Below are positions 24,274 through 35,818 of a DNA stretch of 64,000 nt, one piece after another; the stretch's first letter is position 1, and every line of letters begins with the position of its first letter. The position numbers were made by a program, and so were the translations under genes. The stretch is from Zanthoxylum bungeanum (Eukaryota; Streptophyta; Magnoliopsida; Sapindales; Rutaceae): positions 1 through 64,000 of the forward strand of contig SKCR01015050.1 of the NCBI GenBank assembly GCA_019454045.1. The letters run 5' to 3'. The notes under the pieces are model-generated. The model ran no database searches and had not been told where the DNA came from. It saw only the letters and a list, made by a program, of their open reading frames with translations.

Positions 24274-24290
24274 CCTTGCTCTAGATGCCA
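24274..24290 (-). other. PBS of the 9.8-kb copia element
   Basis: On minus TGGCATCTAGAGCAAGG directly follows the LTR end CCAACA. It resembles the initiator-Met type site TGGTATCAGAGC with changes. Confidence 0.6.
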
Positions 24291-26321
24291 TGTTGGTTTC
24301 TATTAAGGTCCCAAGATCAATTATAAGCATGAATCAAGTGCGAATACACATCGAAGAAGTTGCGGAATACTCACATCGATCAGTTGAGCGACGCGGAGAC
24401 ATTAAAAACGAAATTCTACCTCCTTCACTGCATTCGGCAGTGAGCAGATTTGCTCATTGGTTTGGCCTTCGTTTGGGTCCTTCGTCAAGCTCCGAGCTTC
24501 GTCGAACGGTTCCCGGCTCATGGGTGGACTTCCCTATCACCTTCGCATATCTCGTAAGTGTGCTAGCACTTGAGATTTTGCCACAAAATCCCACTCTTTG
24601 CTTCCCTATCTGCTCGGCAAAAAACAGAAGAAAACCCACTGGTTTGGGCGTGAGAAGAGTGAGAAAAAGAGAGAAGGAGAGAAGTTGTGTAAGTTGTTCA
24701 TTTGATTTCAAAAATCCAAAAATAAACATATACCAAATTTGTGTATTTGCTTTCTTAAAGTCAACACAACTTTTGGCTCCAAAATAGCATTAAATGCTAG
24801 CCAATAACTTCCATCAATCAATCAAAATCAAGTGACAAGTGGTCACATCACTCAAAGTGACATTTGAATTGACACTTGATGCGACTAATGATTTGACGCT
24901 TGATTTGACGTGCCGCACTCGAATTCGAAATGCGAATACGCTCGCAAATAATCTCGGGCTCGGGTTCGCTAATTCCAAATTAATGAATTTTCCATCGCGT
25001 CGTAATTAAATGATTATGCCTAGCGAAATCACTATTCACGTCGTTAACGAATTAATTCTAAATTAATTCGTTCGCCCGAATTAAAATCTAATTTTAATTC
25101 CGCGTCGAAATCCAATTTCGTTTAATATATCAAATATATTAATTTCTCGATTAATTCCAAATTAATCGTTATCTCTCTTTAAATGATATTTTATCCCAGA
25201 TAAAATATCTCCGCAATTAATCCCAGATTAATTTTCTCTCTTCTAATTAATCCCAGATTAATTTAGAGTGCGAGTTATAGGTCATCGGTGAATCTTTGGG
25301 AAGCGACCCATGAGATCCCCGTATATGTTGGCAGTAAATTCGGTCGTCGGACTATCCGAACACGTAAGTACCTCGTACTACGTTTATACCGAATTACAAG
25401 ACAAGGTTGGCCTATAGCAAAGCGCCATGCCTCCCCAATTCTCCGGAAACATCCTTACATGAATAAAGGATCTGTATCAAGCGTAGTATACCGTAGTATT
25501 GCGTATTTCTGTCCAGTATCAGATGATCACGTGCTAGGCTTGGGGTTGGAATTGTGTCTGCCCCGTACGAAGCACATGTCGGATGTCTGGCGACTAGTCT
25601 CTATAATCGGATATACATGACCTAGTCATAATATCCCGATAGCTGCGCAGCATTTAAGAGAACCAGTCCCGTATCCTACGTGACCATCATCTCCAAATGA
25701 CTGGAGTGAGACTTCCGTCTTGACATCACACCCAACACACTACGATTCTCGATATACACAGAATCGGCGTACACAGAAACCGGTTAAAGCCCTGGACGAC
25801 CTCAACCAAAGTATATTGATTGTCGTATGTATTAGCGGTGCAAGTCTCAGGTTAAGACCAAATACACCTACCCTGATTTCAGACTTCCAAAGACACATAG
25901 TCATACTAGCAATTGAATTCCAAGGGGGTCTTATCCAGAGCGAAGCTGTTTCCCATACCATCGGTAAAACACAAACTCCTATTACACTTGCATGAGTATC
26001 CTATACCCAAATATATGAGAACTATGTCGTTGTGCCCTCACAACCCGCACAAGTGTAATACTAGTCTTTTACGTATTTATCGATGTCCAATCTCGATAAT
26101 ACTCTGACTAGGGATATTTAATGATTTATCCTTCGTGGACTGATATTGTCTCATATCATTCTCCGTCCAGGAACAAATCACAAGGACCTCTCATCATTTA
26201 TATATCTAGGTGATCTAATCACAAATGATAAGAGTGCAATCTCCTTTGTCACATAGTTAATTTGTACAACAACACCATGATCTGTACAAATAGTGACGCT
26301 ATGGGTCATAATTGTCCAACA
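24291..26321 (-). repeat. 5' LTR of the 9.8-kb copia element
   Basis: 2031 bp, TGTTGG...CCAACA, followed by the second catcc at 26322-26326. Confidence 0.85.
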
Positions 26322-26326
26322 CATCC

Positions 26327-27356
26327 CTGAAAGATGCTTCGATCTATAGGATTTATTCCCGATCTGAGTTGATTTGATGGCGAGGTACTTTGACCCCTGA
26401 GATTCATCCCTGCGAGATGCTTCGATCTCTAGGATTCATTCTCGAACTGAGTTGATTTGATGGTGAGGTGCTTCGACCCATGGGGTTTATCCCTATGAGA
26501 TGCTCCGATCTCTAGGATTTATTCCTGAACCGAGTTGATTTGATGGCGAGGTGCTTCGACCCCTGGGGTTCATCCCTGCGAGATGCTTCGATCTCTAGGA
26601 TTTATTCCAGAACTGAGTTGATTTGATGGTGAGGTGTTTCGATCCATGGGGTTCATCCCTGCGAGATGCTTCGATCTCTGGGATTTATTCCCGAACTGAG
26701 TTGATTTGATGGAGAAGTGCTTTGACTCTTGGGATTCATCCATGTAAGATGCTTCGATCTCTAGGATTTATTCCCAAACTGAGTTGAGTGTGAGATGCTT
26801 CGATCTCTGAGGCGCTTCGACCTCTAGGATTCATTCCCGAATTGAATGGGTGATGGCATTTTGGTCCATCTGCGTGAATTTTCAATCCACTGGGGAGTTT
26901 TTTTCATGATGATGAGGTGCTTCGACCTTTGGGATTCATTCCCAAATTATGGATGACGTGGGCCTCGATCCTGGAATTCATTCCAAAAACTGTCGATAAT
27001 GTGGGCCTCGACCCTGGGATTTAATCATAAAACTGTTGATAATGGTGGTGAGGCACTTCGCCCCCTGCTCATCCTCATTCACGAGGATTTGCTTGTCCTC
27101 ATTCTCGAGGTTTTTTTTCCATTCTCGGAGTACCATTTTCGGCTTGTTCGTCCTCATTCCTGAGGTTTTTCTCCATTCCCGGAGTGCCATTCCCAGCTTG
27201 CTCGTCCTCATTCCCGAGGAGTTACTTGTCCTCATTCCCGAGGTTGTTCTCTATTCTCGGAGTGCCATTTCCGGCTTGTTCGTCCTCATTCCCGAGGTTG
27301 TTCTCCATTCTCGGAGTGCCATTCCCGACTTGCTCGTCCTCATTCCCGAGGAGTTG
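26327..27356 (-). repeat. Outer Tat element: 83-bp array and ctcgag-type array
   Basis: 26327-26860 continues the 83-bp array. From about 27060 a second, ~54-bp unit repeats (cctcattcccgagg ... ctccattctcggagtgcc), with internal inverted repeats around ctcgag-like cores. It belongs to the non-coding 3' region of a Tat element, as does the related sequence at 44478-44600. Frames here of 76-136 codons only follow the repeats. Confidence 0.7.
27352..27356. repeat. Target-site duplication agttg (left)
   Basis: agttg precedes TGTAGAAC at 27357 and follows GTCTACA at 44478-44482, marking one insertion event for the 17.1-kb Tat element. Confidence 0.85.
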
Positions 27357-28309
27357 TGTAGAACACAGAAGTGGACGACGCTTTCTGGGCTCCTGGCCCC
27401 GTTGGGAGTACGAAGTAGCCCGTGGGGGACTAAATTGGAGAAATAAGATGGAGTCACCACCCAGTGTGAACTGGGAAATGATTTAAGGCCACACTCACCC
27501 CTCGTAAGGGAAGACCTCAAACCGTTGGGTTCAGAATGGTCCCTTACTTATGCCAATTATAATGAAAGGATTTATGCAATAATATAACCAAGTCTTATGT
27601 AACACATGCAAGATAATGTAATCAACACACAAGATTGCACACCCATAAACGTCAATAGAAAATGAAGACAAAATATATAATTCATAAGCGTATGAAACGA
27701 TGAAGCGCAATAGTGTGTAACTAATAACAACTATAAAGGCATTAATAATAAAAGCGAGCACACAATCTCATGAACATATCAAATAAATAAATACAGAAAC
27801 ATAAATAATTAATAACGGTATAAACGTCAATAATGAAATGAAATGGTTAATTATGTAATGCGAAAGAAATGACTAAATAAGCAAACATACACGAAATATG
27901 AGGAAAAGAAGTCGATCTACTGCATGCACGTTCATGGAGCGTTTGATAATGTGTTCGAACGGTAAACAGAATGCATGCATTCGAGTAGCGTTTGAGAACG
28001 CGTTCGAATGGTAAACATAATGCATGCGTTCGAGTAGCGTTTGAGAACGCGTTCGAACGAGATTACCAAATTGGTATCTAAAATGACACGGAAACATGTA
28101 TGAATGTTGCTCAAGCGGTACGTGGAGTTGTATCCCAAGTACAGACCGCACTACCATCCATTCGGATTCGGCTACATAATTTATGTATGGGTTTCCATCC
28201 AATATACCGTTAGAAGCAAACACTCAAACATAAACATGACACGAATGCAAAAATGAAAAGATGTAAAACAACCAAAACAAATATGAATAACAAAGTCAAT
28301 AGGAGAATG

Positions 28310-29275
28310 ATGCATCAAAATATTGTGGTAAAGGTAACCTTTTAGGCTTTTTCTCCCTCAAATAGAGGGCATTTAAACCAACGTGATTAGCTCATGCGCA
28401 TCAAGCAACAATGCATGAACAAACAATGAAATAATATGCGAAAAGTAAATAACGGACTAAAAAGGCGCGGCAAAATATTGTGGCAAAGGTAGCCTTTTAG
28501 GCTTTTTCTCCCTCAAATAGAGGACCTTTAAACCAACGTAATTAGCCCATGTGCACTAAATAGAAATTCATAATTAAATAAGAGAGATACGACCAAGGCC
28601 GACATCTATATGGGATCTCGTATGCCCGATTGAACGTATTTCACATTCAATCGAGCATACCTCATCCGGCGCGGTAAAATATCATGGTAAAGGTAGTCTT
28701 TAGGACCTCAAACGGAGGACCTTTAATCCGACGTGATTAGCCCATGCGCATTAGATTAGTAATGCATAAATAAACAACAAAATAATATGCGGAAAGTAAA
28801 GAGCGGAATAATAAAAAAAAGGGCGCGGTGAAATATTGTGGTAAATGTAGCCTTTTAGGCTTTTTCTCCCTCAAATAGAGGACCTTTAAACCAACGTAAT
28901 TAGCCCATGCGCATCAAGTAACAAATGCATAGAAAATAAATAAAGCAATAATATGGGACCTCATATGGCTGATTGAACATATCTCACGTTCAATCAAACG
29001 TATTTCGTCCCGCGCGGCAAAACATCACGATAAAGGTAGCCTTTTTGCTTTTCCCTCAAATGGAGAACCTTTAATCCAACGTGATTAGCCCATGCGCACT
29101 AAAACAACAATACATGAATAAATAAAGAAATAATATACGGAAAGTAGATAACATAATCATAAAAGGCGCGGTAAAATATTGTGGTAAATGTAGCCTTTTA
29201 GGCTTTTTCTCCCTCCAATAGAGGACCTTTAAACCAACGTAATTAGCCCATGCGCATCAAGCAACAATGCATGAA
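28310..29275 (-). repeat. Six-unit internal array in the Tat LTR
   Basis: Starts at about 28317, 28473, 28674, 28830, 29017 and 29172, period 155-200. Each carries aaaatattgtggtaaa, ttaggctttttctccctca, gaggacctttaaa and ttagcccatgcgca. The same six units occur in the other LTR (about 41835-42810). Confidence 0.8.
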
Positions 29276-29582
29276 CAAGGAAAAAATGCATAGAAAATAA
29301 AAGGCAGAACAATGAACACGAAATTAAATACCAAAATGAAACACGTGCTTGAAAGTTCCTCAAGCGGTACGTGGAGTTGTATCCCAAGTACAGACCGCAC
29401 TACCTTCCATTTGGATTCGGCTACGAAATTTACGTCTGGGTTTTCATCCGATATACCGCAAGGGATATCACTCAACCATCAATCCAACACAAATGAAACC
29501 ATACGTAAAATACAACGATGCATGCGAATGATCGATAAAGAATAACTGAAAATATAGACAATAAAAAAAGGGGCCCCTCAGG

Positions 29583-29591
29583 TCTTACCTT
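29583..29591 (-). promoter_or_regulatory. Candidate 5' splice donor in the Tat LTR leader
   Basis: On minus AAG|GTAAGA, a full-consensus plant donor. It lies about 0.8 kb downstream of the LTR TATA box and upstream of the six-unit array. It is conserved at 43101-43109 and, in the older Tat LTR, at 48081-48089. Whether it is used is unknown. Confidence 0.35.
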
Positions 29592-30404
29592 TTAAGATGC
29601 TCCTCGGAAGCGCGTTACGTCGTCGCCGGAAGGGTTAATACTCCGTTATTTTTCTGGTTTGCCGCTGCTTTGGACTGCCATTTCCGCTATTTTCTTCGCT
29701 GTTTTCCTACTATTATCCTTGCGGTTTCACTATGTTGTATTGGTTTCTTCACTGTTTTGGAACGACTTTGTTGCTGTTTTGGGTTATTATTTTTGGTGAA
29801 ATAGAGGACTGTTTTAGGGTTATTATGGGTGGTCTGGCTCATGGTTTTTTGGGTATTATTTGTTGATTTGTTGGGGAGTGAACAGGTTGCTGTCGAGAGG
29901 ATATTGGTTGACTTTTGAAGGGCGTCTTTAGTTTATGTGGGCTACGTGTTGAATGAGAAGGTTGTGTGTCTTTGTGGATTGAGGGGCGTTAGTGGGCGTG
30001 AAGGCAGTTTGTACGTGGCAGTGGCGATTGGCGTGAAGCTTGGTGGGTTGTAGTTGTTGAAGGGTTTCTTTTGTTGATTTGTGAGGGCTGCGTGAGGAGA
30101 GGAGATGCGTGTTGAGTGGGGGCTGAGTGTGTTGTTCGCGTAGAGAGTTTGCTTAGGGGACGTTGTGGCTGTTGAAGGGTTTATGTGCATATTTTGTTTT
30201 ATTTTTGTTGTATTGTGAGGTCTTTTGTTGATTTGCTTATGGGTTATTGGTCTGCTTTGTGAGTTGGCTACGTGGGGGTGAGGGTTGTTGAATGAGAGAG
30301 AGCTGGGTCGTGAGCAGTGTCTAGGGTTTTTTAGAGAGAGAGAGGCGAGATGGAGAGAGAGCCAAGCGAGAGTGTCCAAGATGAATATGGTTGGCATAGG
30401 TCTC

Positions 30405-30412
30405 TTTATATA
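30405..30412 (-). promoter_or_regulatory. TATA box of Tat 3' LTR
   Basis: TATATAAA on minus (phrase ctctttatatagttg), conserved in the other LTR at 43938-43945. If used, U3 is about 0.5 kb without the PMT insert, and R plus U5 about 3 kb. Confidence 0.55.
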
Positions 30413-30824
30413 GTTGTGCACTAGGGTTTGCTTGTGCATGAGCTCTTCAAAAAGGAAACAAAATCGAGTAAAAAGGGATGTATTTAATTAATTTAAAAAA
30501 GGAAACAAATTTCTGTAATTTTGGTGTGGAATATCTTTTAATTGGTAGGTGATTTATATAATTTGGTAGGTGATTTATTTAAATTAGGAATGAGATTTAT
30601 TTAAATTTGATTAGATTTGATTGGATATAATTTAATTTAGACATGTGTTTTAAATGTTCAATATTTTTGGATTGGGCTTTGGTCGGCCTTGGGCGTGTGG
30701 CTTGGTTCTTTGGTGGGCTTGGGCGTGTGGTTTGGTTCTTTGGGCTTGGGCGTGTGGCTTGGTGTGGGTTGCAGGGATTTTGGGCCGAGCCTAATAGTTA
30801 AAATAGAGATTAATCAAGCGAATA

Positions 30825-31689
30825 GGTAAGCACCCCAGCTTGCAACCTACAAAAAGCTTGACATCATCAATTCAAACAATTATAATAACTTTAAGTTAAT
30901 TAGATAAGAAGCAATGGTAGAAAGCCATATGATAATCTACTGCCCGAGTCTGATTAGGAAGAACAAACAATCATATCATGAATGTTTAGAAAAATAAAAT
31001 AAAATAAATAGAGAAAGACGCAAGCAGAAAACAATACAAAACAACCCAAAACATTAGAGAGAAACACATAAATCTACAATAGTTCTCTGCAAAGTCCAGT
31101 CAAGCAGTATATTCTCCCAAAATTAAGTATTTCCATGAACAGAAGAAATCTAGAGGATGATTATGGATCCACAACCTTATGGCACTATCCTACACGTTAT
31201 GGGAATGGTCCTGGTAACTCAAAGTACAGACCTATGAAGATTACTAATATTCAAATGAAACCGCACGCACATATTACTAAATTCAGCCAAAAAAAATTGA
31301 CAGAAAAATTAACATTTTGCATATGCAGAGGCTTATTTGAGTTCAATAACATACTCCACATCCAGTGTCCAATGCTGTTCTGACAGAGCCATCTTTAATT
31401 GGGATAACTGATGCAAGCTCATCAATATATGCATCAGCACCTTGTGGAAACATTGTTCCTCCACCTGGAAATTTAAATACATTTCCCTGAAACTGCACCC
31501 AGTTCTGTACAGCCTTTTCAACTGTCAGGCTTTTATGCGGAACATTTGAATAATAAACATAGTCACGACCCTTTGGCCAAGGAAATGGGGTCATATAACC
31601 CTTAGGAGCAGGTACAAGACAATGCAATTTTTCATCTTCAGGAGGACAATGTCTTTCCCTGTATATCATATTCTCTCTCGGAAATTTGC
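30825..31689 (-). pseudogene. Captured PMT-type methyltransferase fragment with intron
   Basis: Exon A (31689 down to 31355) encodes [57 protein letters not shown] and RTALDTGCG. This is the start of the methyltransferase domain of plant Golgi PMT proteins (QUA2/TSD2 relatives, DUF248), up to the first SAM-binding motif DTGCG. Then comes a 508-bp intron (31354-30847), starting gtatgt and ending ttgtag. Exon B (30846-30825) continues in frame as VASWGAY, exactly the expected sequence. The rest of the gene is absent. Its orientation equals that of the LTR. Lying in only one of two LTRs with an intron intact, it was taken up as DNA after integration. Confidence 0.85.
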
Positions 31690-31811
31690 AAGGTATTTAT
31701 TTCTTGAATTTTCCCTTCCGACGTCCATTTCCCGCGACTTCCGCAACTTATGGGGTAGTGCCTCCATACGAGACTCATCATCGGGCTTCGTGCAAAAATG
31801 CAGTGTATACA

Positions 31812-31826
31812 TCGCCCCCCCACTTT
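31812..31826 (-). other. Polypurine tract of Tat element
   Basis: On minus aaagtgggggggcga abuts the LTR start TGTATACAC. The older Tat copy has the same tract at 54974-54988. Confidence 0.75.
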
Positions 31827-32031
31827 GATGGGCTTGTGTAGTGTGTGACAGTGACAATCCTATCAAAGTCATGCATGCATTTTTACTTACCTGGCTCGTC
31901 AGTTGTTGCCTGACTTACCTGTTGTTTTGAGATACTTCAAACTGAGTGATGGTGGTGAGGTGCTGTGACCCCTAAGGTTCATCCTTGTAAGATGCTGCGA
32001 TCTCTAGGATTCATTACTGAACTGAGTTGAT

Positions 32032-32262
32032 GTGAGGTGGTCCATTCCCGAACCGTTATTGTGAGGTGGTCCATTCCCGAACCGTTACTGTGAGGTGGTC
32101 CATTCCCGAACCGTTACTGTGAGGTGGTCCATTCCCGAACCGTTACTGTGAGGTGGTCCATTCCCGAACCGTTACTGTGAGGTGGTCCATTCCTGAACCG
32201 TTACTGTGAGGTGGTCCATTCCCGAACCGTTACCGTGAGGTGGTCTATTCTCGAACTGTTAC
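32032..32262. repeat. Eight-unit 29-bp tandem array
   Basis: Unit gaggtggtccattcccgaac plus cgttactgt, spaced exactly 29 bp (starts near 32034, 32063, 32092, 32121 and on to 32237). Head-to-tail without spacers. Confidence 0.9.
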
Positions 32263-32397
32263 TGTATCAGAGGTGGTAGGCTGGTCGTCCCCAGACTTTG
32301 TTTGTCTTTTTTTTGTTCTTCGTTGCTTGCACTCGGCCAAAGTAGATCATTTGATGTGGTGTTCTGTACTGTTATACCACATTACTCTCATTTACGA

Positions 32398-33100
32398 GAT
32401 AGTCCCAATAGTTGTACATATTATTTCCCTCAAAGGATGCTCAGCGTCGAAACCATAGAGCCTTCAAAGTACTCGAGGCAACTCAAATCCGACTGTTTGA
32501 ATAAATGATTTGAACCAGACTCAAAGTATGTGTGTGTCAAGGTTCTTTTACAGCTTGGTCCTTAAGTAAACCAACTCGATAATTTTGTTTTAAAGAATGG
32601 GATCAATGGGTCCAACCAAGCTAGATGTCTTGATCATGCTATGTAATTACTTCTCCGTACTCAATATGATATGGTTTTCTTTTTCTTTTCTTTAGTCTTT
32701 TTTTTTGTCAACACACATACCCTTTAAAGTAGCATTTCTCCTCATGGTGGTCCTAATACTCGCCCATGGGTAGCTTCACGCTTATCAGTTATAGGTGGTT
32801 TATATTTTCTGCTTTAAAGACTTTTCTTTCGTATCTAACCATACCACATATCGTAACACAAGTAAGTCAGGATGAACATCTAAGTGAACGGTCATTCATC
32901 GATCCGCAATCTCTTCAACTAGTCACCTTGCCGACTACTCAGGCTTTCACTGCTAAGATCCTATAATTAAGTGCTCGCGAGTCTAGTCAAGATCAACTAC
33001 TCAAAATATCAGATGAGAGTACCTCTCCCATTTATCGTTTCTAAGGTTTCACCCTACAGCAAACAATTTCATCATCGGACTTATGCCTAACCGTTAAGGA
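32398..33100 (-). repeat. Shared 3' module, copy 1
   Basis: Sequence from agtcccaatagttg through gggtagcttcacgcttatc to catcatcggacttatgc recurs at about 45160-45895 (older Tat) and 49845-50600 (gag-only Athila-like element). Confidence 0.75.
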
Positions 33101-33511
33101 CTTTTTTTTCCAACACACATGGAATTCTTCCTTTCAACTGCTAATAGTGCGGGCATCATCCCCTGGGATTCATTCCTGAAGACTGCCGGTAATGTGGGTC
33201 TCGAGCCTGGGATTCATTCCCGAAGCTGATGATAGTGTGGGCCTGAACCTTGGGATTCATTCCAGAAACTGATGGTAGTGTGGGCCTCAACCCTGGGATT
33301 CATTCCCGAAACTGCTGATGCTATATTACTGCTCCCGGCTCGCTTGTATTGCCGCCGCTTTTCCTTTTTTTCTTCGAAACCTCTAAACATAAAACAAAAC
33401 AAAGAAATTTCAAGTATGTTACGTGTATGCATGCATGCATGAATGTGTTTCCTATTTCGCCGGGTTAGGTTTTCCGTTAGTTCTCCCGGTGATCGCTTGG
33501 TTTTCACTTCC

Positions 33512-34669
33512 TTAGGCAAAATATTGCTTCAACCTGTCCACGTTGATTGGCTCGGTGAACTCGTTCCCTTCTAAATCTGACAATCTCACTGCCCCATTTC
33601 CCATCACTTCCTTGACTATGTAGGGTCCTTCCCAGTTGGGTCTGAACTTTCTTCTCGGGTCCAACGTTGACGGCTTTGATTGCTTGAATACTAGGTCGCC
33701 TTCTCTGATCTTGGTAGGATGCACCTTCTTGTTGAATGCTCGAGCCAACCTCTTCTGGTATATCTGCATATGATGCAAGGACTTCATTCTTTTCTCATCT
33801 AATAATGCTAACTGTTCGAATCTCTGCGAGGCCCATTCTCGTTCAGGTAACTCTGCCTCCGTTAGTACCCGCATTGACTGTATCTCAACTTCTACTGGTC
33901 ATACTGCTTCCATTCCATAGACCAAAAAATATGGCATGGCTCCCGTTGCCGTTCTCACAGAAGTTCTGTACCCCCACAGGGCGTACGACAGTTTGTCCAC
34001 CCAATCTCTGTAACTTTCCATCATCTTGGCTTGTATCTTCTTTATCATCTTATTGGCTGCCTCGACTGCCTCATTTACTTGTGGTCTGTAAGGTGACGAC
34101 TTGTGATGTCTTATCCCATACTTCTGTAGCATCGCCTTGTTTTCTCCTTGAAACTGAACTCTGTTGTCCGTTACTACATGATGTGGCATTCCGTATCGGC
34201 ATATGATGTTTCGGGCTATGAACTTCGCCATCTGCTTTGCTATAACGTTACGAAATGACTCAGCTTCTACCCATTTCGAAAAGTAGTCTACTGCTACTAC
34301 TATGAAACGATGTCCATTTGACGCGTGTGGTTGAATTTCTCCGATCATGTCAATTCCCCATGCTGAGAAAGGCCACGGCTCCGATAGCCCGTGTAACTCC
34401 GTGTGCGGTAAATGGTTCAAGTTACCGTGTGCTGGACAATCGTGACAATGCTTCACAAGCTTCGCGCAGTCAGCTTCCACGGTCGACCAGTAGAAGCCTT
34501 GTCTTACTATCTTGTGAGACAAATTCAATCCGTTCATGTGCGGATATACTCCGGCGTGTACTTCTTCCATCGCTTTTTGAGCCTCTTTCTTTCTTAAACA
34601 CTTCAGTTGGATGCCATTCATTTGTCTCTTGTATAGTTCTCCCTTCAAACTCACGTATTGGGAAGCCAC
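33512..34669 (-). pseudogene. Tat integrase
   Basis: The core frame (33899-34669, 256 residues) has an HHCC zinc finger (H..H and CAKLVKHCHDC). The catalytic Asp is seen in WGIDMIGE and in VTDNRVQF, and the Glu in VNEAVEAANK, so the DD35E triad is kept; conserved Gly residues after the second Asp and before the Glu region are changed. A TGA after MEAV separates the C-terminal part (33512-33874): LLDEKRMKSLHHMQIYQKR, KIREGDLVFKQ, FRPNWEGPYIVKEV, then EPINVDRLKQYFA, the usual Tat end. Integrase joins the DNA copy to the host genome; this one is interrupted. Confidence 0.9.
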
Positions 34670-34788
34670 TTCTGAATGGCTATCTTGTCATTCCTACATG
34701 CTTCTTCTGGGAATTCCATGTGTTATAGGTATCGCTGAATATCATAGTACCAAGGTCTTCCATCATCGACTTCTACTTCTAAGATCCT

Positions 34789-35397
34789 TCATATCTCGTA
34801 ACTGGGCTTGCTTGCTGTTGTCAACACTAGTGGTCTCATCACCAACTTCTCCGGGTTTTCCCAAGTTGCGGCTGGTGTGGCTAACGCTTCTGCCATTTGG
34901 TTCTCTTCTCGCGGCAAGTGCTGGAACTTACAGTCGGGGATAGCTTGTGCCAGCTTCCTGAGGTGGAATAGATAGGGTCTCAACCGTTCTTCCTTCAATT
35001 CCCATTCTTCTTGCATCTGTCAGACTACCAACATCGAGTCTCCGTAGACCTCTACGTTCTTAGCTCTCAAATTTATTAATGATGTCAGTCCGAAGGCACA
35101 CACTTCATATTCGGCCATGTTGTTGGTTACTCTGAACGTCAGTCTCTTGGCCATAGGCAAGGTTTCTCCTTCGGGGGTTACTATCACGATTCTTATCCCG
35201 GCTCCTTTGTAGTTTACCGCTCCGTCGAAGTACATCTTCCATCCTTGGACCGTTATTGCCTGGATTTCCTCGTCTGGGAATTCGAACTTGTATTGATCTC
35301 CTTCTATAGGTTGTAATGCCAGGAACTCCGCTACTGCTCGCCCTTTGATTACTTTAGAAGTGAGATATTCAATATCAAACTCCGTTAGCAATACCAA
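34789..35397 (-). pseudogene. Archaeal-type RNase H (aRH) of Tat element
   Basis: Two frames split by one stop at about 35017. Residues visible: Asp in WKMYFDGAVNYKGAG, Glu in NNMAEYEVCAFGL, Asp in VEVYGDSMLVV. The final acidic site, usually ENQxADALA, reads ENQMAEALAT (Asp to Glu). This extra RNase H between RNase H and integrase marks the Tat lineage. Confidence 0.87.
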
Positions 35398-35800
35398 CTA
35401 TCTACCTAACTTCCATACTAACGAAGGTATCGAATGTAGATACTTCATGGGATTTTGCTTTGCCACCAGTTGGATCTTGTAGGATTGGAAGTAATGACGC
35501 AACTTTCTGGAAGCCCACACTACCGCCAAACAGATTTTCTCTACTTCTTGATTGCGGGCTTCATACGGAAGCATCTTCTTACTGAGGTAGTAGACTGCAT
35601 GTTCCACCCCTGTCTCATCTGCTTGTACCATCATCGCCCCCAGCGCTTCGGGTTTTATGGCCAATACAGCACTAAGGGTTTGCCGGGTCTTAGAGGTTTC
35701 AAGACGGGAGGCTTCACTAGGTATTCTTTGATCTTGTCAAAGGCTTCTTGGCATTGTCCGTTCCACTTCACTGGCTGGTCTTTCCTCAACAGCTTGAAGA
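35398..35800 (-). pseudogene. Ty3/gypsy RNase H of Tat element
   Basis: HAVYYLSKKMLPYEARNQEV followed by EKICLAVVWASRKLRHYFQ is typical gypsy RNase H. Upstream (35665-35800) broken frames give the RT-RNase H connection (WNGQCQEAFDKIKEYL). The N-terminal catalytic part is not continuous. Confidence 0.8.
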
Positions 35801-35818
35801 TGGGCTAGCAAACTAACG

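Larger units (their letters stand above)
16522..26321 (-). mobile_element. Ty1/copia retrotransposon, 9.8 kb, inserted in Tat
   Basis: LTRs of 2004 and 2031 bp with TGTTGG...CCAACA ends flank a 5765-bp interior, with a 5-bp duplication (catcc). PBS lies next to the right LTR and PPT next to the left, so it reads on minus. Coding capacity is decayed; RT, RNase H and gag zinc-knuckle remnants are seen in the right order. The first ~100 bases of the two LTRs differ at about five sites, so the insertion is not very recent. Confidence 0.85.
27357..31811 (-). repeat. 3' LTR of the 17.1-kb Tat element, with a PMT insert
   Basis: 4455 bp against 3593 bp for the other LTR. The extra length is a ~870-bp segment (about 30823-31692) replacing ~34 bp. 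Ends on minus are TGTATACACTG ... TTCTACA. Repeats include three copies of a ~57-bp unit (27930-28065), six copies of the unit at 28310-29275, and a ~100-bp unit present twice (about 28110 and 29350). The 165-codon minus frame at 29942-30439 is low-complexity and not a recognised protein. Confidence 0.88.
31827..33511 (-). other. Non-coding 3' region of Tat element
   Basis: Lies between integrase and PPT. Contains one unit of the 83-bp repeat (about 31950-32030), an eight-unit 29-bp array, a ~700-bp module shared with other elements (about 32398-33100), and several tgggattcattcc phrases (33150-33310). No gene recognised. Confidence 0.7.

Noticed and set aside
27036..27520. Overlapping frames of 85-136 codons with repeated residues
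   Set aside because: They follow the ~54-bp tandem unit on both strands, so they are repeat translations.
29942..30439. 165-codon minus frame rich in Ser, Pro, Thr and Asn
   Set aside because: Low-complexity translation of a G/T-rich LTR stretch; the other LTR does not keep it open.
32032..32262. Regular 29-bp repeats that recall a CRISPR array
   Set aside because: Head-to-tail with no spacers, inside a plant retrotransposon.
33736..34206. 156-codon plus frame
   Set aside because: Antisense shadow of integrase.
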